From Clostridiaceae bacterium (GTDB lineage Bacteria > Bacillota > Clostridia > Oscillospirales > Acutalibacteraceae): 18,662 bases of DNA. The notes below the pieces were generated by a model. It searched no databases. It was given only the letters and a program-made list of their open reading frames with translations, and was not told where the DNA came from. This document shows, piece after piece, positions 15,218 to 18,662 of the stretch. The DNA is taken from assembly GCA_016297555.1 (NCBI GenBank), contig JAEDGK010000032.1, positions 1-18,662 of the forward strand, written 5' to 3'. The translations under genes were made by a program, and so were the position numbers. Numbering within the stretch: position 1 is the stretch's first letter; each line of letters opens with the position of its first letter.

Positions 15218-16752
15218 GCCAAATCACACCCTCCTTCCGTAAGAACTTCCTCAACTGTTTTTTCTCCGCCGATAATAGACTTAACCTGTTCGGTAAGGTC
15301 CTCTTCGCTGAACGAAGCAAGAATATCGTCAATGTATTGCGCGTTTTCTGTATCCTTTTTGCCGCTTTCCTTGCAAAGATAGGTGCAGAGATAAAGCGTG
15401 CTGTTAAGCTGAGGCGTGTAAGCGCTGCTGTCGCCCATATAAGCATAGAGATAATATGCGTTGTTATCAGCGGCAAAAGCCTCCTCAAAGGCGTTGTCAT
15501 AATCGCCGTCTATAAGATAAAGCAGAGCAAGCTGGCGGTGAAGCTCGGGAACGGAATCATAGTCCTCCAGCGCTTCCTTGCAGAGAAGCTTTGCCTTTTC
15601 AAACTCGCCCGTGCAGCGCAGGAAGGTAACTTCAAGAACATAAGCGGTGTCAAAGCCCTCATTGTAATTCTTGAATTGTGCAAGGATTTTACTTGCCTCA
15701 TCTTTATCACCCTGCGAGAGAGCTATTCGCATTTTAAGCTCATATGCGCCGAATTTTGATTTGTCCTTTTCCGTGAGCACATCAAGATATTCCATCGCCC
15801 TGTCGGGTTCGCCCGCTTTATAGAGCACATCGGCAAAATCCTGATAATAGAGCCATGAGAAATCCCGCTTGCTCGCTTTTGCACTTTTTTCGGCGGCTTC
15901 GAGATATTCAATCTGCTTTTCGTAGCCTTCTTCATAATAAACGGCGGCGTTAAAGAGGAAAAAGTTAAGGTAGACATCGCTTACTCCCTCTTTGCCGCGG
16001 GCGGCTTCAAATGCCGCATAGGTTGTCTGAGCGTCGGCTTCTCCCGAAGTCATTGCTTCAATGGCATCGGCAAGAGCTTCATATGAAGAAAGATATTCTT
16101 CCCGTATTTCGTTATACTTTTTAAGTGAGGGGAGCTTTGACATCTTGTCTGACCCGAGGCGCGACTCTGCAACGGAAACCGCTTCAAGCGGAGTGTAGCA
16201 GTTGGCAACCGTGTTTACAATACGCACATCAAGCCCCGAACCCGTCTGAACAAACGGAGACTCGCCGCCCAACGCAGAATTAACCTCGGCAACAACGGAG
16301 TCAACCTCCTGATATTCTTTGTATGCGCTGTACCAGCGTTTATCATCTGCATAAGCGTCGCCCCTTGCAATCTGCAAAACGGGAGCGCTCACGAGCATTG
16401 CCAGCACGAGAGCAAAAACGCTTGCAATAACGCACGCAAGTCCCGATATCCAGCCTAAAAGCGGTATTTTGCGAGAAAGCATAATCGCCTCGCACTCGGG
16501 GCAGTAATCACTGCCTTCGGCTCTCTTTCTGTCGCCGCAGACAAGGCAAAGCTCATCGTCGCCGTCGCCGTCCTCCGGCTCTTCGGCTGTTTCTTCAAAG
16601 CTGACTTGCGTTTGTTCATCCGAAACGGTTGCTTCGTCATCGCCGATTTCCCGTTCCGGCGCCTGTTCCTCGGCAGCCTGTAAATTCTCCTGCCCGTCAG
16701 CGGTTAAATCCGCTTCCTGCTCGGGGAATTCGTTCATGTTTTCTTTATCCAA
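15214..16752 (-). CDS. Zinc ribbon, single-TM, TPR-like repeat protein
   Basis: 512 residues. Residues 1-68 are very acidic and probably disordered. A small zinc ribbon has C69-x2-C72 and C84-x2-C87. A transmembrane helix follows at about 98-122. The remaining 390 residues are helical hairpins typical of tetratricopeptide repeats (for example YLEAAEKSAKASKRDFSW, YKAGEPDRAMEYLD and YLIDGDYDNAFEEAF). With the zinc ribbon on the N-terminal side and no signal peptide, the ribbon is likely cytoplasmic and the repeats outside. The start is TTG 16752, chosen because AGGAGG (16761-16766) is 8 bases upstream; ATG 16737 would be 23 bases away. The gene is followed by a membrane protein overlapping by 4 bases. 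It may be a scaffold or sensor; no enzymatic motif is seen. Confidence 0.85.
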   Translation of the reverse strand: MDKENMNEFPEQEADLTADGQENLQAAEEQAPEREIGDDEATVSDEQTQVSFEETAEEPEDGDGDDELCLVCGDRKRAEGSDYCPECEAIMLSRKIPLLGWISGLACVIASVFALVLAMLVSAPVLQIARGDAYADDKRWYSAYKEYQEVDSVVAEVNSALGGESPFVQTGSGLDVRIVNTVANCYTPLEAVSVAESRLGSDKMSKLPSLKKYNEIREEYLSSYEALADAIEAMTSGEADAQTTYAAFEAARGKEGVSDVYLNFFLFNAAVYYEEGYEKQIEYLEAAEKSAKASKRDFSWLYYQDFADVLYKAGEPDRAMEYLDVLTEKDKSKFGAYELKMRIALSQGDKDEASKILAQFKNYNEGFDTAYVLEVTFLRCTGEFEKAKLLCKEALEDYDSVPELHRQLALLYLIDGDYDNAFEEAFAADNNAYYLYAYMGDSSAYTPQLNSTLYLCTYLCKESGKKDTENAQYIDDILASFSEEDLTEQVKSIIGGEKTVEEVLTEGGCDLA

Positions 16753-16760
16753 GCGATTAG

Positions 16761-16766
16761 CCTCCT
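16761..16766 (-). promoter_or_regulatory. Ribosome binding site fixing the TTG start of the TPR gene
   Basis: AGGAGG, 8 bases before TTG 16752. It extends upstream to TAAGGAGG, a very strong match, and supports TTG over the ATG 15 bases further in. Confidence 0.8.
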
Positions 16767-16804
16767 TACAAAATCAGGAATATAATACATATACATAATA
16801 TATT

Positions 16805-16833
16805 ATTGTATCACCGTTTTCAAAAAAGTTCAA
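16805..16833 (-). promoter_or_regulatory. Probable SigA-type promoter of the TPR/membrane protein operon
   Basis: Read on the minus strand: -35 TTGAAC (16828-16833, 4 of 6), a 17-base spacer ending in TGA, -10 TACAAT (16805-16810, 5 of 6, extended TGN). It starts 15 bases after the stop of the TIM-barrel gene, leaving a leader of about 45 bases. No intrinsic terminator is visible after the TIM-barrel gene, so read-through is possible. Confidence 0.65.
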
Positions 16834-16848
16834 GATTTTTGAAATTTT

Positions 16849-17526
16849 TTACGGATGCGGCAGACCTTTGCGGTAAGCCGCCATAATATCCTTAAATACA
16901 TCTGCGTTTGACGGCGGAGTCCATGTTATGGCATTTGCGCCCGCGTCAATGGTTTTCTGAATTGTTTCGCCCGTCTGCCCGCCCGTTGCAATAACGGGGA
17001 AATCCGGGTGCATACTCTTTATTTTGGCTACAATCTGAGGCGTATTGGCGGCGGCGGAAACGTTAAAAATATCCGCACCTGCGGCAATTCTCGCCTCAAT
17101 ATCGTCAACATCCGAAACAACCGTTACCACAACGGGAATATCAATCAGCTTTTTAAGCTCCGATATAACCTCGTCTTTTGTAGGCGCATTTACAACCACT
17201 CCGAGCGCGCCCTGATACTCGGCGTGAAGCGCAAGATTTATCACGCGCTGACCCTGAGTCAGCCCTCCGCCGACCCCGACAAAAACGGGCACATCCGCCG
17301 CAGTCATTACCGCCTGAGTGATAACAGGCTGAGGAGTGAACGGATAAACGGCAATAACAGCATCGGCATTTGTGTTGCGGATTATGCCTGCGTCTGTCGA
17401 AAACAAGAGTGATTTAATCCGCCTGCCGAGAATTTTTATTCCCGTGCATGAATAAATTTCTTTGGGAACCGTGAGCATAAAATCTCTAAGATATCCCTTG
17501 ACCTCCGGAATATTCTGCTCCGACAT
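16849..17526 (-). CDS. TIM-barrel protein, phosphate-binding-barrel type, function unknown
   Basis: 225 residues, no signal peptide. Repeating beta/alpha units are visible: DAVIAVYPF (55-63), VPVFVGVGGG (79-88), GALGVVVNAP, IPVVVTVVSD, GADIFNVSAA and FPVIATGGQTGE. The last strand pair, with ATGGQ followed by a helix and then GANAITWTPPS, resembles the phosphate-binding end of ribulose-phosphate-binding barrels (tryptophan or thiazole biosynthesis and KDPG aldolase relatives). I cannot place it in a characterised family; related clostridial proteins are often labelled only as hydrolase, from memory and without a check. ATG 17526 follows AAGGAGA. It appears to be a single gene. Confidence 0.75.
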   Translation of the reverse strand: MSEQNIPEVKGYLRDFMLTVPKEIYSCTGIKILGRRIKSLLFSTDAGIIRNTNADAVIAVYPFTPQPVITQAVMTAADVPVFVGVGGGLTQGQRVINLALHAEYQGALGVVVNAPTKDEVISELKKLIDIPVVVTVVSDVDDIEARIAAGADIFNVSAAANTPQIVAKIKSMHPDFPVIATGGQTGETIQKTIDAGANAITWTPPSNADVFKDIMAAYRKGLPHP

Positions 17527-17730
17527 TTTAACATCTCCTTTTCATTTTTTGTTATCTCTTTCTCATGCGTAAAAACAATACTGTACAGCGGCAAAAAAAT
17601 ATGATATAATTAATTATACAGTTGAGATTATACCGTAAATGCCCAAATTTATTTTGATATCTGAGAATTAAAATTGCCCGTTTTAGTCTTTTGGAGAAAT
17701 TTTACAATTAATTAATATTTTGTTTTTTAT
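17527..17730. other. AT-rich divergent intergenic region
   Basis: This stretch lies between the TIM-barrel gene and the MITE-like element. It holds a perfect 14-base palindrome, TATAATTAATTATA (17605-17618). Two TATAAT hexamers on the minus strand, within the palindrome and near 17630, could be -10 boxes for the TIM-barrel gene, but neither has a good -35 box. No clear plus-strand promoter for the flavin reductase gene was found. No gene is seen. Confidence 0.45.
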
Positions 17731-18010
17731 TTAAGGTGAATGGAGTAATCCGAACCTGCCCGAAAGCGAGTCTTTTCGCCGCTTTTCGGAGTTTCGGCAT
17801 TGAAAGGCGTCAGCCTTCCTGCAACCTCAACAACCAAAAATCGTCTGAAAATTCTTCGCTTTCGGGTCTAAGAATTTTCACGGAGCAGATTTTTGGTCAA
17901 CCAAGGCACAAAACACAGCAAATCCTTTGTGGATTTGCGAGTATTTTAACGAAGGGTGAACGAAAATATGCCCGTGAAAATCACGGTTCGTATTATTCCA
18001 TTCACCTTAA
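17731..18010. mobile_element. MITE-like element with 26-base terminal inverted repeats
   Basis: The ends are inverted repeats: 17731-17756 and 17985-18010 match at 24 of 26 positions, both starting TTAAGGTGAATGGA. The interior holds no transposase but has several hairpins: 17760-17768 with 17780-17789; AAGGC 17804-17808 with GCCTT 17813-17817; a nested pair 17834-17842 with 17888-17896 around GAAAATTCTT 17847-17856 and AAGAATTTTC 17870-17879; GCAAATCC 17918-17925 with GGATTTGC 17931-17938; and CCGTGA 17972-17977 with TCACGG 17981-17986. The TTAA at both ends may be a target duplication or part of the repeat. It fits a non-autonomous element mobilised in trans, or a structured RNA locus. A 97-codon frame across it is probably chance. 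Confidence 0.8.
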
Positions 18011-18011
18011 C

Positions 18012-18017
18012 AGGAGG
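18012..18017 (+). promoter_or_regulatory. Ribosome binding site of the flavin reductase gene, abutting the MITE-like element
   Basis: AGGAGG, 8 bases before ATG 18026. Only one base separates it from the right inverted repeat, so the element occupies the whole leader and promoter position of this gene. Confidence 0.85.
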
Positions 18018-18025
18018 ATAAACCG

Positions 18026-18520
18026 ATGAAAGAAATCAATGTCAGAGACATCAAAGAAAGCCCCGTTGAGCTTATTGCAGACGGCTGGGGACTTGTGACC
18101 GCAGGCAATGAAGAAAAGTTCAACACCATGACGGTAAGCTGGGGCGCGCTCGGCGAAATCTGGGGAAAGGACGCCGCTTTTATTTTCGTCCGTCCTCAGA
18201 GATATACCTATGAATTTCTCGAAAAAGAGGATATTTTCACTCTTTCTTTTTACGGAGCGGAATACAAGGACGCTCTGCGCCTTTGCGGCTCAAAGAGCGG
18301 CAGAGACATTGACAAGGCGGCGGCGTGCGGGCTGACTCCCGTTTTTACCGACTGCGGAGTAACCTTTGAGCAGGCGAAATATACCGTTGTGTGCCGCAAA
18401 ATGGCGTCGCAGTTTATCGACCCCGCAGGCTTTGAAGATGCGGCAATCGAAAGCAACTATGCCAAAAAGGATTACCATAAAATCTATATCGGCGAGATAT
18501 TAAAAGTATATTGCAAATGA
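18026..18520 (+). CDS. Flavin reductase family protein (FMN-binding split barrel)
   Basis: 164 residues, no signal peptide. The fold is indicated by NTMTVSWGALGEIWGKDAAF (about 33-52), where TVSWG is the usual flavin-phosphate strand, by FIFVRPQRYTYEFLEKED (about 52-69) and by FTLSFYG. Members bind FMN and reduce free flavins or act as small flavoproteins in anaerobes. Cysteines are present (C87, C101, C110, C123) but form no clear metal motif. ATG 18026 has AGGAGG at 18012-18017. No promoter is obvious immediately upstream, because that space is filled by the MITE-like element. A terminator follows at 18528-18566. Clostridial relatives are usually single genes of unknown partner. Confidence 0.87.
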   Translation: MKEINVRDIKESPVELIADGWGLVTAGNEEKFNTMTVSWGALGEIWGKDAAFIFVRPQRYTYEFLEKEDIFTLSFYGAEYKDALRLCGSKSGRDIDKAAACGLTPVFTDCGVTFEQAKYTVVCRKMASQFIDPAGFEDAAIESNYAKKDYHKIYIGEILKVYCK

Positions 18521-18527
18521 GTCATTA

Positions 18528-18577
18528 AAATTCAAGGCGTTCCCTATCGGAGCGCCTTTTGAATTTAAAAGTTTTTT
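18528..18577 (+). terminator. Intrinsic terminator after the flavin reductase gene
   Basis: An inner stem GGCGTTCC (18536-18543) with GGAGCGCC (18549-18556) has one G-T pair. It is extended by AAATTCAA (18528-18535) with TTGAATTT (18559-18566) across a two-T bulge. T-runs follow at 18572-18577. Confidence 0.82.
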
Positions 18578-18649
18578 GTCACCTTTTCCGCTTTTGTTTC
18601 GTGTACATAATAAAAGCGGCAGTTAAAAACAAACGAAGGGGGCGATGTT

Positions 18650-18662
18650 TTGCCCGAAAAAA
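18650..18662 (+). CDS. Possible start of a further gene, cut by the window edge
   Basis: A GGGGG run (18638-18642) lies 7 bases before TTG 18650, giving codons for M-P-E-K at the edge. ATG 18645 is only 2 bases from the same run and so less likely. Too little is present to name a product. Confidence 0.35.

Noticed and set aside
15193..15759. Plus-strand open frame of 188 codons opposite the TPR gene
   Set aside because: The opposite strand has a TPR protein with a strong ribosome site and coupled neighbour; this frame has neither.
17731..18010. CRISPR array or riboswitch in the folded region before the flavin reductase gene
   Set aside because: There are no regularly spaced direct repeats, and the mirrored 26-base ends fit a transposable element; no known riboswitch core was recognised.
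17736..18029. Open frame of 97 codons across the MITE-like element, running into the flavin reductase start
   Set aside because: It begins inside the left inverted repeat, ends by overlapping the next gene's ATG, has no ribosome binding site and a composition typical of folded non-coding DNA; the hairpins explain the sequence better.

Overview
The window looks like chromosomal DNA of a Gram-positive anaerobe of the class Clostridia, probably Oscillospirales or a related gut or rumen lineage. The grounds are strong AGGAGG-type ribosome binding sites, frequent TTG and GTG starts, near-consensus SigA promoters with 17-base spacers in AT-rich gaps, compact hairpin-plus-T-tract terminators, split transketolase genes and a cytoplasmic family 3 glycoside hydrolase. 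This placement is inferred from gene style; no rRNA or other taxonomic marker is present.

Positions 1-5350 are read on the minus strand. A promoter at 4172-4200 drives an unusual protein built from two SCP2-like repeats, then a class III (glutamate-1-semialdehyde aminomutase-like) aminotransferase. After a 108-base structured gap come the N- and C-terminal halves of a split transketolase. Together these look like one small metabolic locus of unknown product. Upstream, a separate unit holds mtnN (methylthioadenosine/SAH nucleosidase) and an overlapping small membrane protein, ended by a hairpin at 4255-4293.

A divergent promoter region (5377-5489) also fires rightwards into rmuC, a cytoplasmic family 3 beta-glucosidase-type enzyme, and a very large secreted protein with two metallophosphoesterase domains. 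The gaps between these three genes are only 10 and 16 bases, so they are probably one operon. It ends in convergent terminators at 12777-12881.

Positions 12898-17526 are again on the minus strand. They hold a secreted alpha/beta-hydrolase-like protein whose nucleophile-elbow residue is cysteine, then a two-gene operon (zinc ribbon-TM-TPR protein overlapping a polytopic membrane protein by 4 bases), then a TIM-barrel protein. At the right end, a 280-base element with 26-base terminal inverted repeats (24/26 identical) and several internal hairpins, like a MITE, lies directly upstream of the ribosome binding site of a flavin reductase-family gene. The last bases appear to begin one more gene.

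The best candidates for something not well described are the SCP2-repeat/aminotransferase/split-transketolase locus, the Cys-nucleophile hydrolase, the double phosphoesterase and the structured MITE-like element. No defence system, CRISPR array, prophage, tRNA or rRNA was seen.
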